This document shows, in pieces, positions 28,844-43,859 of a stretch of DNA of 64,000 nucleotides (positions within the stretch are counted from its first letter, which is position 1; the number at the start of each line of letters is the position of its first letter). Under the pieces are notes generated by a model, which did no database searches, was not told the origin of the DNA, and saw only the letters and a program-made list of their open reading frames with translations. The stretch is taken from positions 6,139,519 to 6,203,518 of the forward strand of contig CM022666.1 of the NCBI GenBank assembly GCA_012295275.1. The letters run 5' to 3'. The translations under genes and the position numbers were made by a program. The stretch comes from Chrysomallon squamiferum (lineage: Eukaryota; Mollusca; Gastropoda; Neomphalida; Peltospiridae).

Positions 28844-29874
28844 ATGTCATCCGGAATGTTCTCAGATTGTCACGGACCTGGGATTTCGCTGGATGAAGAA
28901 AAAGCTACGTGGAGGGAGACCAACAAGTCACGTAAACATATGAAATTGGTTTTATCAGCTGTATTATTGTGTGGACATACGTACACACATACATACAAAC
29001 ACACATTCATACATGAACACATACATACATACGCACACACTAACATACATACATACATACATACATTGATACATGAAAACATACATACATAAACTGATAC
29101 ATGCATACAAACAAGCGTACACACAGACCTAAAGCAGAGAGAGAGAAAAACAGACGCATAAATATACTAATCACATTCAAGTAACAACAACGTAGTTATC
29201 GTTATACTCCATTTATTTTCCCTGATCTTTTCACTACTTAGACATGAAACGCACACACAGTCACACACACAGACAGGCATATACATCTACATGTGTCTTC
29301 TTGTTCTGAGCATTTTATTTATGTTTTGTAAGAAGCACTGGCATCTCAACTTTGTTGCACGCGGAATCCCTTGAGAAGAGATGAAACTTTGCTGTAACAC
29401 ATTTAAAACCATACTTTGATATATATATATATATATGGTTTTAAATGTGTTACAGTTAACACTGATGCCAAGGCCTGTCATGTTAGGGATTCAGAAATGT
29501 CAGCCTTACCAGAAAGGGCTGACTCCGCAAAACCTGCGAAGAAGCTGGTTGAACCAGAGAAACGAAATCTGTCTGATGTTTGTCCAGCTGAAAGCGAGAA
29601 ACAGTCGCTGTTTGAGAGGTACATCTGGCCAAAGAACAAAGAGTTTGTTGAAACAATGGAGCCAGATGGCGTCCTTGATTATCTTTATCAAGAGAATGTC
29701 GTCATCTTTGAACAGATGGAAGACATCAGAAGTGCGGGTTGTCGGTCAAATAGAAACAGGAAAATCCTAGACATTATAGCACGCAATCCCAAAAGAGTTC
29801 AGAAATTCAAACAAGCTTTAATAAATACCAGTCAGAAAGATCTGTCTGAGTTCATAACCTATGACGAGAACTAA
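28844..29874 (+). CDS. Small CARD-domain protein, copy 1 (two exons)
   Basis: Exon 2 (29456-29874) encodes a CARD death-fold domain near its C-terminus: SLFERYIWPKNKEFVETMEP, DGVLDYLYQE, EDIRSAGCRSNRNRKILDII, ARNPKRVQKFKQALINTSQK, DLSEFI, then TAA at 29872-29874. Helix spacing and the hydrophobic pattern match CARDs of apoptosis and inflammasome adaptors, which bind other CARDs. The acceptor is TTACAG at 29455 and the entry phase is 1. Predicted exon 1 (28844-28931) starts MSSGMFSDCHGPGISLDEEK and ends at a GTAAAC donor in phase 1, giving 168 residues. Exon 1 is less certain than exon 2. No caspase, NACHT or other partner domain is visible, so this would be a CARD-only protein. AATAAA at 30267-30272. 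A near-palindrome covers the acceptor. Confidence 0.72.
28975..29110. repeat. (CATA)n/(CA)n microsatellite in the CARD intron
   Basis: ACATACATACA-type repeats inside the predicted intron of CARD copy 1. The frames on either strand are artefacts. Confidence 0.9.
29392..29455. repeat. Inverted repeat ending at the CARD exon 2 acceptor
   Basis: Arms CTGTAACACATTTAAAACCA at 29392-29411 and the complement ending ...GTGTTACAG at 29455, 22 bp each with an AT-rich loop. The right arm is the 3' splice site itself. Confidence 0.9.
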
Positions 29875-31144
29875 ATAATTCAGACTGTGAAGTTTTACAA
29901 GCAAAATATTAATAATGAGGAATGTGAACATCTTTTATAATAGTAAGAAAAATGTAGACTGAATTTCTGTGATAAAATATGAATAACGTGGATTGTGACT
30001 CTCTGTTATTAAATTATGAATAATAAAGACTGAATTTCTCTTGTAAAATATTAATAATGTAGATTGTGTATGTTTATATTTGATTAAAATTTGAATAATG
30101 TAGACAGAGAAAATATGTAATTATATATATATATCGTTGCAGACTGAATATTTATTATTGTTTCTAATTGTTTTAAGTATTATTTTATTAATGTATTATG
30201 GTCACTATCAGTAGTTGTAGTAATATTTATATATAATCTAGACACATAGTAATATTTGATTTTTCCAATAAATTTAGCGTCCTCACTTTAGCATGAACTT
30301 TGAAATTGCTGCTTAGCTAAAAAACTTAAGAACGAGTTATCTATTCAGATTTTTATATATGCAGGCTGCAAAATGTTACTATGCATCACTCTATTAAAAT
30401 ATTTTGTTATGTTCCATGATTATATAAAATAAAAGAATTCATTATTATTTAATTATCTTTTTCTGTCTTCTTCTTTTCAGTTTCATTTTGTTTTACTTTA
30501 TGTTCTTGGTTACAAGATAATAATATGGTTTGTGAGGATGAAAAATATTTGAAAATATCAAATGATAATAAAATGTTTTTAGTTTAAATGATAATATTTT
30601 ACAATTATTATATTTGTGCATAAGATATCTTATTACTGATTTATTTTTAAATTACTGTCTTAATTATCTTCGAATTCTTGAACAAAAAAACAAACAAAAG
30701 ATTTCGTATTAGTGATAAATTATTAATGTTGTTGTTTTGTTTTATTTTGTTTTTCAATGTACGGTATCAATGCGCGAACAGTCTCAGTAGACGAGAGGTC
30801 AGCAAACTGGACATTAGTGTGACCACTGCTTCTGCCTGACCTTGGTGGGCACTTGGTCTGTTTGGAGCGAAGGTTGGACGTCAGATTTCTCTGCAGCAAA
30901 AATGGCGGGTGTTTGTCCAAACTTGTGATGTACGGCAGAACTATACATGAAAATAAAGAACACAAGTTGACGGTTTCACTAAAATTAATAGAGAGCATTG
31001 GGAGACGGAGAGAGATTAAAAGAAGACCAGTAGCCACAAAACAAAACTGCAGTCACCGGTTAGGAAAAAAAATAAAAATAAATAACAATAAAGAAACAAA
31101 CAAATAAATCAGTAAAATAATTAATTTATTAAAATATATTTCAG
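29875..31144. other. CARD 3' flank, then sequence related to late MAO introns
   Basis: 29875-30280 is the CARD 3' UTR with degenerate repeats (ATTAATAATG-type). 30590-30680 resembles the MAO intron near 6250-6330. 31080-31144 resembles the end of the last MAO intron. No MAO exon 10 equivalent was found between them. Confidence 0.6.
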
Positions 31145-31333
31145 GTCCTCTGTAAACTTGGTCTAGTTGAGGAATCAGAGACACGACAGAAAGAACAAGT
31201 CTGGGAAAATCATTCACAAACTAAAACCTGGACGAATAAGACACTTCCATCGATCACCAGTCTTCTACTGACGCTGGGTTTTCTTTTATTCTCTGTTGCA
31301 ACAAGCTCTGTAACTTATATGTTCTTTTCATAA
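31145..31333 (+). pseudogene. Orphan copy of the last MAO exon (membrane anchor)
   Basis: 189 nt, the same length and phase as MAO exon 7078-7266, preceded by the same ATATTTCAG acceptor. It reads VLCKLGLVEESETRQKEQVW and ends with the hydrophobic anchor (LLLTLGFLLFSVATSSVTYM) and TAA. Substitutions are few (YIQ to LVE, I to T, L to F, A to T) and the frame is intact. No other MAO exon lies near it, so it is a duplicated fragment unless it is spliced to something else. Confidence 0.85.
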
Positions 31334-32060
31334 TAATAACAACACCAACAGCAACGATAACCACTACTGTTGTGATGGACAAACAAGCATAGTTTTTCCG
31401 TCGTTTTCAGACTAAAAATGTCTAATAAAGGGACGCAACCGCCTTGGGTTCGACCTTAGGAACATTTGACCCATTTGTTTGTTAGTACTGCAAAGTGTTT
31501 GTGACAAGCTATTTATATGTGTGTGAGTCATAATTTTATTAAAATTTTTTATTGGACTGTTATTTTAGTCTAAAATCTTAATCATTATATTATATGTATA
31601 TATTAATAAGAAAATTTATTTATTTATCAAAAAAAGGTCTGTTTTGTTTGTAAGTTTTACAGGGGAACAATAACGATATTTTACGATTTACAATTAACCC
31701 TTCCAATTGCCAAAAGAAATTATTATTATTGTTGTTGCTACTGTTATCATCAGTATCATCTTGGTCATCATCAACATCATCATCATTATAATTATTATTA
31801 TTGAGACATTGACAGACAACAGTATTCAGTTAACAAATTTTCAAAGCTGTAACTAGACTGTGTTTAAAAGGCGAGTGGAGCTGGGCAGCACCATTTGTAC
31901 GAGTGATCTGGGAGCCGTCTAGAGACTCCAGAAGCTCCGACTCCAAAGAGTAACCGTAGACACAAACGAATTCATTCAGTGGATATCGTTTCTATCGGAA
32001 TAGAGATTTATATTTTATATGTCCTAAATAAAACCTTTGAGTCAAAAAAAAAAAAAAAAG
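31334..32060. repeat. Duplicate of the MAO 3' flank and poly(A)-tailed segment
   Basis: Follows the order of 7267-8034: 3' UTR (GGGACGCAACCG), TATGTATATATT, (ATC/ATT)n, the GC-richer segment and A run. It places copy D in the same position behind the orphan exon as copy A holds behind the MAO gene. Confidence 0.85.
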
Positions 32061-32092
32061 AATAAGAAGTAATAAAACATCTGATTTTAATT

Positions 32093-32800
32093 TTGAGTGT
32101 TACCTTCTACATGTTACTACTGATATTAACATTTTACTTACTTCATGTTAATAGTGATATCATCACTTTTTCCTCAATGTTACCTCTGTTAACATTTTTA
32201 CTTACTACATCATTCTATTCCTACTGGCATTCTTACTTATTACATGTTGCTACTGGAAGTACAGTTTATATTTACTACATGTTACTACTAGCATTCATAT
32301 TATTACTTACTGTTTGATACTATTAGTATTCACGTTCTTACATTCTACATGTTACTGCTGATACTAACATTATTACTTCCAACATGTTATTACTGATATT
32401 AACATTATTATTTACAACATATTACTACAGATATTAACATTATTACGTTCTACATGTTAGTACTGTTATTAACATTATTATCTACAACATGATACTACTG
32501 ATATCAACGTTATTACTTTCTACACGATACTACTGATATTAACATTATTACTTTCTACATGTTTGTACTGTTATTAACATTATTACTTTCTACATGTTAG
32601 TACTGGTATTAACATTATTACTAACAACATGGTACTACTGATATTAACATTACTACGTTCTACATGTTAATACTGTTATTAACATTATTACTAACAACAT
32701 GTTACTACTGATATTAACATTACTACGTTCTACATATTAATACTGTTATTAACATTATCAGGTTCTACATGTTAGTACTGTTGTTAACAATATTATATTT
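32093..32800. repeat. 35-bp minisatellite array beyond copy D
   Basis: Same orientation as 8085-9250 but with fewer units. Confidence 0.9.
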
Positions 32801-33281
32801 CCAGACATTTCTATACGCAGTGTTTTGTTAGTTTCAATTTTACCTATATTCTTCAACAAACTTATTTCACTTGAAGCATTTAGAATATTGCTAGCTGATT
32901 TTCTGTTTCCTTTCTTTAATATCACAAAAAGCACAATATAGACCGAGTAATCACATAATAGTGGCAAAACACGGTTGAAACAGTCACAGGCTGAAAAATG
33001 CCAGAGGTTCAGTAGAGGTACAGGTTCAATATGCGTACGCTTCCCCTACTGTTATTATCATTAATACTTCAGCGGATGTTGCTGCATCACTACTGATACC
33101 ATTACTGTTTTATTTCCATTTCTGTTCTTCTTCTACTACTTCGTTTACTACTAATACTAATACTAAGAATACAATCATTTATTATACTCCGTTTTCGACG
33201 GGGAAAAGATTTTGTTTTTAAAAACATAAAGTAATAGATTATAAACATCACTAAAACTTTATTTCTCAGTTACAGTGAATT

Positions 33282-35519
33282 TCAGCCATAAATGTTATGA
33301 CAGCGGTACTGTCCATAGTTGACACAGACACATTCGAACGAATACCAGGTTCTAGGCTTTTTGTACCCAACCTGGAGACATACATCATGGATATAACAGC
33401 CTGAAACAAACGTAAGAAAGGAAATAGAAAATAAATTGGCACTGTTTTTAATGTTTCATGTGAAATACGAGGATTGGCCGAAGCATAGAGGTAAATTTCA
33501 GAACAAGAAAACATTGCGTAAAGAAATGTCTGGAAATCTCCAAGTTAACCGTTTTCCATAGCACAACCTGTAATCAGAATACTCCAGACACTTCGCTGAT
33601 ATTGTTTATGTTCTAAACTTATTTTTTATAGTTTTGTTTTCTTCACGAGCGTGAGTAGTTGTCTACGACACGTTTGAAAAGTACAGGTTGAATTCTTCAG
33701 TTCGGCCCTTCGAAACGTGCAAAGGCCCACAACTTAGAAATACATCGCTCGTATCGTCACGGAATCTTGGCGGTATTTTTACAAACTGCTTCTTGCTGTG
33801 CAGTGTCTTGTTTCTGGACAGTTGTAGACGTTTATGATACCGGTTTTCAATGTAACTATGCCACATCCTAGATCGTCTCTTATTTGCATCTTGAAGAAAA
33901 GCAGAAGTAAAATAGTGACTATGACGGAGAGAACAGATCTTTTGGAGAGGCTGGACTGGCACACATGCGCAGTTTCATTAAAGTGTTCGGTGTTGGCTGT
34001 TTTAACTTAATTCCAAAAATTGGACGGTGAAGGTCCAAACTAAGAATGCCGAGTTTGGCAAGTTTAACCTGTAAGTTTCTTGTAAAGACAATAAGTCTTA
34101 CCTTTATAATACCTTTTGACTGCTCCGCCGTTCGTTTTGTCACATTGAAAATATCCGCATTTATCTTGACTGATTGGTATCGACTTTCCTAATTGAAGGC
34201 AGTCATAAAACTTGTGCAAACTACACACCAGAGCAGAAAAAATTAAAAATCGAAACAAGAATAAGAAAGAAAAATAAGAGAAAAAGAAAACAAGAAAATA
34301 AATAATAATAGTAATAAATTAATCGAAAAACAAAAATATATAAAAGAAGCAACTGTCATACCTATTACTATATCGAATTCATAATCACCATCATTATTAT
34401 TGTTATTATCATAATTATTATTCTGATTATTAATCTTATTATTTTTTTGTTGTTACTATAAGTACATATTAAGGCTAAAATTACTTACCTGAACTCTGAT
34501 CTTTTTTAATAATAAAGTCTATGACTACTTTTTCCTTAATCTGTCTTACAGTAGCAGTATATCTAAAGACACCACACCCAGTGGGAGTATTCGCGTTTGT
34601 GGCTCCAATCCGAGTACCGTAAATCTTCACGTCTGTAAAAAAGAATTTTATTATTATTATTATTATTATTGTACTCACTTTGGCACTTCCGAAACGACAT
34701 TTTACTAGCTACTGAGATGTGTTGTTAACTGATAAGCATTTAAATAATGATGACTATGAAGTATAAACATGTTCCTATTGACACTGAGACTTGTTTGAAT
34801 TTTAAGGCTAATTTAATAGGAGATACAGGTACCGGACATATCATCCGGCGTCCTGAAATGCGGAAAGATTTTCTTTATGTTTTTAAGTATTTACTTAATT
34901 TAGAACATTTACTACAAAACAAAGAATTGCTTTTAACAAAATGAATTGCTTACATGATGTTCGTTGATCGATTTTGAAACCACCCTCAACGCATTTAAGT
35001 ATAGTGGAACCTTGGTAAAAGAACTGATGGATGTCTTCTCCTACTTTTACTTTACCCCACTTTGTCTCACACTGTTTAGTTGATGTGTTGTATACACCTG
35101 AAAACGCTAAAAAAATAAATAAAAAATAATAGTATATTTCTTTGATCTATGTGTTTAGACTTTGAGTATCTGTCAAACTCTTTCTTGTAGACCTCTGAAA
35201 ACCTGAGCTGAGTTAACTGAATGCTTGTACATCTGTTTCTCTATGTCAGCACTATAAAACATTGGACTTGCTAGTTGATATTATCATTATTATTATTATT
35301 TATTTATTTATTTTGTTGTTTTTTTTATATTATTTTCCTTGCAATATCCGATAAAGATATTATTTAAATATGACATGAATTGAAACTGATGTAAAAGTAG
35401 AAGACATTCCGTAACCAAAATCATGACATACTTTCCTGATGTGAATCGTATACATCTGTTTTCGATAGCAGGTGTTGGAACGACATAACCATAATCAGAA
35501 GGAACGTTACTGCCGACAT
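33282..35519 (-). CDS. Secreted 12-Cys modular protein, copy D (exon 4 acceptor lost)
   Basis: Exons on the minus strand: 35519-35432, 35097-34954, 34632-34489, 34233-34102, 33400-33282 (88, 144, 144, 132, 119 nt), open throughout, 208 residues if all are used. The signal peptide and cysteine pattern match copy B. Exon 2 reads VYNTSTKQCETKWGKVKVGE, exon 4 FYDCLQLGKSIPISQDKCGY. The base pair before exon 4 is TG (tttttctg) where A and B have GAAG, so the AG acceptor is gone. Because exon 4 is phase 1 on both sides, skipping it would keep the frame and yield about 164 residues with 8 Cys. Exon 5 stops early (YRCHNIYG, TGA) compared with A and B. AATAAA on this strand at 33263-33258. Confidence 0.78.
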
Positions 35520-35789
35520 GTTGAACTGTTGACTGTAAATATCTGTAATCGACTAGCTTAATAATAGAGATGACATAGTAACAAACATTAAAACAAACTA
35601 AGTAAAAATGTGAACAACAGAATTGTTACCGAGATGTCATTAATAAGAAACTGTATCAACTTAACTCAAGATGTCAAGGCTAACAGTTCATTACTATTTT
35701 TGAATTTATTTTTTTTTTTTTCTTTCTTTTTCTTTACCTCCCTTACCTGTAACAAGTAGGAAAGTTAATAGTAATCACAAAAGATAACA

Positions 35790-36160
35790 TATCAAAAACG
35801 TTAGTAGAAATATTAACATGTAACGAATAACAATTTGTTTATTTATATTAATATGTAACAAGTCAAAACGTTGACACAAGTAATAACATAGAGTAAGCAA
35901 AATAGATATAGAAAGAAGCAAAAATGTTAACACGAGTAGTAGTGTAGTAAGTAACAATGCTAATACAGCTAGCGACATGAAGTATGTAATATTGTTAATA
36001 CCACTAGCAGAATCTTGTAAGAAAAGATGTTGAGACTAGTTATAATATGTATTAAGTAAAAATGTTAACACCAGTAGTAAGATATAGTGACATAAAAAAT
36101 GTTAATACATATAGCAAGTGAAAATGACATCACCAGTAGTAACCTATGGTAAATAAAATA
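35790..36160. repeat. Diverged minisatellite upstream of copy D
   Basis: AAAATGTTAACACCAGTAGT-type units between the copy D start and its Tigger remnant. Confidence 0.7.
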
Positions 36161-36165
36161 TATAT

Positions 36166-36796
36166 AAGTGGTATCTTGACTTATGAGTTTAACTCGTTCC
36201 GTGACCGAGTTCGTATCTCAGTTTACTCACATATCAAATCAATTTTCCCGAGAAATTAATTGAAGCACCATCAATCGATTACAGCTCCCAAAAAACTAAT
36301 CATGTTTTTATAAATAACAAATATTGTTAAAATAAAAGAGATGGAAGAGAAATAAATTAGTTTTGTAAAGTATATTTATCTTGGAGATGAGACACATTAT
36401 TATAACCCCTTTGGCTGGAGTTATAGATTTAATCGACTCCAGATCCTTCAATATGGCACATATCGAAGAACTACTACGTTCGTACTGACTAGCCAAGTCG
36501 ACTGCATGCACACCTCAGTCATGTTTTACTATGAGTTGGAGGTTTAATCAAATAGAAATCATCCGCTTCTTCTTCTCAGCACTGTCCTATGCACTCACTT
36601 TCTTAGGATCCATGGCCAGAAATAAAGAAATTTTTCAAAATACTGAACAAAACGCGAGCAGAACACAACACAACAGAGATGCTTCCGCGACGAGGTAACC
36701 ACGTGAAGTAAACCAGTGAGACGCGGGATTCTGGCCAACTAGCAGCGGTGTAACTGAAGCTCGCTCGTAACTCGGATTCTGCCTCGCAGCTCAAAG
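36166..36796 (-). mobile_element. Tigger-like remnant in D arm, outer end deleted
   Basis: Encodes DLASQYERSSSSICAILKDL and MDPKKVS on the minus strand. It breaks off at GCCTCGCAGCTCAAAG|TACTATAAAACATC, the same junction as in the B arm (16606), so B and D share a derived deletion. Confidence 0.82.
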
Positions 36797-37259
36797 TACT
36801 ATAAAACATCTTACATTAATTCTGTTACAAAATCTATCAGAGTATTATACTTTACCACGTATGTTGTAGTATCTTTCCAGCAACAAAACTACTCTGTTAA
36901 TACAGCGTTAATAAGTATAAGTACTCGATGTTATGAATGGATAGAAATTTAAATTAAGGTATAAAATATTTCACCTCAGTTCTATTGTGACAAGTAATAT
37001 AAAACTTGACGTCTAGTGCTGTAAAATCTCTCGAAGTGATATCAAACATGTTCTTCAAAAGTAATTGGTACAGTTTTATTTATCTGTGTATGATTCATTG
37101 ATTATAAAACAGTGTAACGAGTTTATGTTTTACATTTTATGACAACAGACATGAAATTTCTGTCATTACTGTATTTTATGATAGATAAAATTTGCATATA
37201 TCTGTCTGTGTCTGTGCGTGTGTGTGTCCGTGTGTGATGACTAAGGTAGCAGAGGCAAA

Positions 37260-37795
37260 GCTGTAGTATCAGCACCATAAATAATGCAGCAACAACCGCT
37301 GTAGTATTTGTATTAACGATAATAGTAGTTCTAGTAGCAGTAGTAGCACACTAGTAAAAGCAGCAGCGAATACTAGGAACCCTGCAAGGAAAGGAACAGA
37401 TATACAAATTCTAGGAATGGCAGTTGTATTAGCAGCAGCAGTAGAGTAGTTATAGTAATATAATAGTAGTAGGCATAAATAAGTAGTAGTAGAAGATTAG
37501 TGGTTGTGGAACAGTAGTAGCATAGTCATACATTTGTCTCAAAAATTGACTAGATCCGTTAGAAGAAATATCAAATACTATTACCACTCTTCTTTATCTG
37601 CTACTACTACTACTACTACTACTACTATCACTACTACTGCTGCTACTACTAGTCTTATTATTACAATTACTACTGCTCCATTTGTCGTTCTAATACTACT
37701 ACCACCATCAATGCTCTACTGCTACTACTGTACTTCTACTACTGGCAGTGCACTGCTAAAATAGCTGCTCCTGCTACGTCTGCTGCCGGTACTAT

Positions 37796-37839
<44 letters not shown>

Positions 37840-38312
37840 TTACTACGATTCCTCTATTACTATCTGCCTGCTATTCCAGCTAATGATGCTAAAGTAAAAG
37901 TACAAGTAGTATTAAGGCTACTATTTCTGCTACAACTGCTGTTACACTGCTAGTACTGCAGAATTACTACAACAGGTCAGCGATTATTACTACCAGTGGT
38001 ATTACAGTTCTGTTACTGCTGCTATTACTATTACTATACCTACAAATACTTCTAGTACTACATAATATTTTTACTAATAGAACTATACGTCTATACTACT
38101 ACTGCTGCTACTACTAGTCTTATTATTACAATTACTACTACTGCATTTGTCGTTCTAATACTAGTACCACCATCAATGCTCTACTGCTACTGTACTTCTA
38201 CTACTAGCAGTGGACTGCTAAAATAGCTGCTACTGCTACGTCTGCTGCCGGTACTATTACTACTACTATTACTACTACTATTACTACTACTACTACTATT
38301 ACTACTACTACT

Positions 38313-38357
<45 letters not shown>

Positions 38358-38995
38358 GATTACTACTACTACTACTACTATTACTACTACTACTACTACT
38401 ACTATTACTATTACTACTACTACTATTACTACTACTACTATTACTACTATTACTACGATTCCTCTATTACTATCTGCCTGCTATTTTTCAGCTAATGATG
38501 CTAAAAGTAAAAGTAAAAGTACTATTAAGGCTACTATTTCTGCTACAACAGTGGTTACACTGCTAGTACTGCAGAATTACTACAACAGGTCAGCGATTAT
38601 TACTACCAGTGGTATTACAGTTCTGTTACTGCTGCAATTATTATTTCTATACCTTCGAATACTTGTAGTACTACATAATATTTTTACTAATCCAGCTGTA
38701 CGTCTATGCTACTAGTGTTCCACAACCACTAATTTTCTACTACTACTTATTTATGCATACTACTATTATATTAGTATAACTACTCTACTGCTGCTACTCC
38801 TACAACTAACATTCCTAGAATTTGATTATCTGTTTCTTCAGTTGTAGGGTTCCTAGAATTCGCTGCTGCTTCTACTAGTGTGCTACTACTGCTACTAGAA
38901 CTACTATTATTATTGTTAATACAAATACTACAGCGGTTATTGCTGGATCAGATATGGTGCTGATACTACAGCTTTGCCTCTGCTACCTTAGTCAT
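37260..38995. repeat. Palindrome centre between D and E: (TAC)n arrays with internal duplication
   Basis: 37270-37560 is the reverse complement of the B-side spacer (15840-16145). 38700-38995 is the reverse complement of the A-side spacer (14500-14690). Between them are (TAC)n runs at 37796-37846 and 38258-38460 and two copies of the CATCAATGCTCTACTGCTAC block. No gene seen. Confidence 0.85.
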
Positions 38996-39439
38996 CACAC
39001 ACGCACACACACACGCACAAACACAGACAAATACATGCAAATTTTATCTATCATCATAAAACACAGTAATGACAGAAATTTCATGTCTGTTGTCATAAAA
39101 TGTAAAACATAAACTCGTTACACTGTTTTATAATCAATGAATCATACACAGATAAATAAAACTGTACCACTTACTTTTGAAGAACATGTTTGATATCACT
39201 TCGAGAGATTTTACAGCACCAGACGTCAAGTTTTATATTACTTGTGAGAATAGAACTGATGTGAAATATTTTATACCTTAATTTAAATTTATATACATTC
39301 ATAACATCGAGTACTTATATTTATTAACGCTGTATTAACAGAGTAGTTTTGTTGCTGGAAAGATATTACAACATACGTGGTAAAGTATAATACTCTGATA
39401 TTTTTGTGAACAGAATTAATGTAAGATGCTTTATACTAC

Positions 39440-39960
39440 TCACTTCTTACCAGTTGAATTAACATTTCACATTGTAACGTTGCAAATACTGTTAACGTTT
39501 TACTCACTACATTTTATACGACTATTAAAAACTCATTATTGTTACTACTAGTTACTAGTAATAAAAATTTTGATCTACTTCGTGTTGCTGCTGGTATGAA
39601 CATTTTACACACGATATGTTACCATCTTTATTTACATTTTAATGTTACAACTAGTATTAACATTTTTACTATATGTTAATTGTAGTACTAATATATTTAC
39701 TAACTACATATTACTAGTAATATTAACATTTTTACCTACGACATATCTGATATTTACTTGTAAATTTACAACTTGTTATTGATAGTACTAATATTTTTCC
39801 TTACGATATATTAATACTGAAATTTATCTTTTAATTTACTGCAGGTTAGTATTTTTAGTTAGTATTACCATTTTTACTAAAAGTTACTACTGGTAATAAC
39901 AGTTTTAGTTACTCCATTTTATCATTAGTATTAACATTTTTACTTAAGACATGTAAATAC
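39440..39960. repeat. Minisatellite-related repeats before the E-arm Tigger element
   Basis: TATTAACATTTTTAC-type degenerate units, the inverted counterpart of 13530-14050. Their presence groups the E arm with the A arm. Confidence 0.7.
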
Positions 39961-39965
39961 TGATA

Positions 39966-40545
39966 CAGTGGTACCTCGAATTACGAGTGTATCAACTTAC
40001 GAGTTTTTCGAGTTACCAGCAGCTGCCCGGTCGAGTTTTTGCTTTGAGTTTCGAAGCAGAATCCGAGTTCCGAGCGAGCTTCAGTTACGTCGGCGGTAGT
40101 TGGCCAGAATACCCCGTCTCATTCGTTTACTTCACGTGGTTTCCTCGCCGCGGAAGCATCTCTGTTGTGTTGTGTAGTATTTTGCTAATTTCTTTGTTGT
40201 GGCCATGGATCCTAAGAAAGTGAGTGCAAAGGACTTAGTAGTTCTTCGATATGTGCCACATTGAAGGATCAGGAGTCGATAAAGTCTATAACTCCAGCCA
40301 AAGGGGTTATAATAATTTGTCTCATCTCCAAGATAAATATACTTTACAAAACCAATTTGTTTCTCTTCCATCTCTTTTATTTTAACAATATTTGTTATTT
40401 ATAAAAACATGATTAGTTTTTCGGGAGCTGTAATGGATTGATGGTGTTTCAATTAATTTCTCGGGAAAATTGATTTGATATGTTAGCAAATTGAGATACG
40501 AACTCGGTCACGGAACGAATTAAACTCGTAAGTCAAGATACCACT
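39966..40545 (+). mobile_element. Tigger-like remnant in E arm, internally deleted
   Basis: Starts with the terminal repeat CAGTGGTACCTCGAATTACG after TA and ends near ACCACTT. Internally GTGAGTGCAAAGGAC joins directly to TTAGTAGTTCTTCGATATG, removing the linker between the two transposase fragments. Confidence 0.82.
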
Positions 40546-40999
40546 TATATATATTTTATTTACCATAGGTTACTAGTGGTGATGTAATTTTCACTTGCTA
40601 TATGTGCTAACATTTGCTATATATATTAATATGTTTTACGTCACTGTATCTTACTACTGGTGTTAACATTTTTACTTAATACATATTATAACTAGTCTCA
40701 ACATTTTTTCTTACTAGATTCTGCTAGTGGTATTAACAGTATTACTTACTTCATATCACTAGCCGTATTGGCATTGTTACTTACTACACTACTACTCGTG
40801 TTAACATTTTTACTTCTTTCTATGTCTATTAATATTTTTGCTTACTCTATGTTATTACTTGTGTTAACGTTTTAATACAAATAAACAAATTGTTATTCGT
40901 TACATGTTAATATTTACTTAGTTTGTTTTCATGTTTGTTACTATGTCGACTCTATTCTTAAGCTTGTCGATTACAGATATTGATAGTCAACAGTTCAAC

Positions 41000-43353
<2,354 letters not shown>

Positions 43354-43859
43354 AATTCACTGTAACTGAGAAATAAAGTTTTAGTGATGTATATAATCCA
43401 TTACTTTATGTTTTTAAAAAAGAATTTTTTCCCCGTCGAAAACGGAGTATAATAAGTGATAGTATTCTTAGTATTAGTAGTAGTAGTAAACGTAGTAGTT
43501 AAAGAAGAACAGAAATAGAAATAAAGCAGTAATAGTATCACTAGTAATGCAGCAACATCAGCTGAAATATCAATGATAATAATAGTAGGGAAAGTTTTAC
43601 ACATACTGAACCTGTACCTCTACTGAACCTCTGGCATGTTTCAGCCTTTGACTGTTTCAACCGTGTTTTGCCACTACTGTGTGATTACTCGGTCTACATT
43701 GTGCATTTTGTGATATTAAAGAAAGGAAACAGAAAATCAGCTAGGAATATTCTAAATGCTTCAAGTGAAATAAGTTTGTTGAAGAGTGTAGGTAAATTTG
43801 AAAATAAGAAAACACTGCGTATAGAAATGTCTGGAAATATAATATTGTTAACAAGAGTA

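Larger units (their letters stand above)
21672..30800. repeat. Segmental duplication, proximal copy
   Basis: Matches 54900-64000 in the same orientation at offsets rising from 33228 to about 33460 and ending at 33200 near the window end. It contains copy C exons 4-5, copy G, the flank repeats and CARD gene 1. Differences are scattered substitutions, microsatellite lengths and a few indels. The match continues to the right edge of the window. Confidence 0.9.

Noticed and set aside
28725-28943. 72-codon frame ending EDSPCHPECSQIVTDLGFRW...
   Set aside because: Alternative frame over the predicted CARD exon 1. Its 5' part is T-rich repeat. The frame starting at 28844 has a Met and a phase that matches exon 2, so it was preferred, though not proven.
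29435-29770. 111-codon frame overlapping the CARD exon
   Set aside because: Shadow frame; the other frame carries the recognisable CARD pattern to the stop.
30853-31107. 84-codon frame MVCLERRLDVRFLCSKNGG... before the orphan exon
   Set aside because: No similarity to MAO exon 10, no clean splice borders, and ends in AAT-rich repeat.
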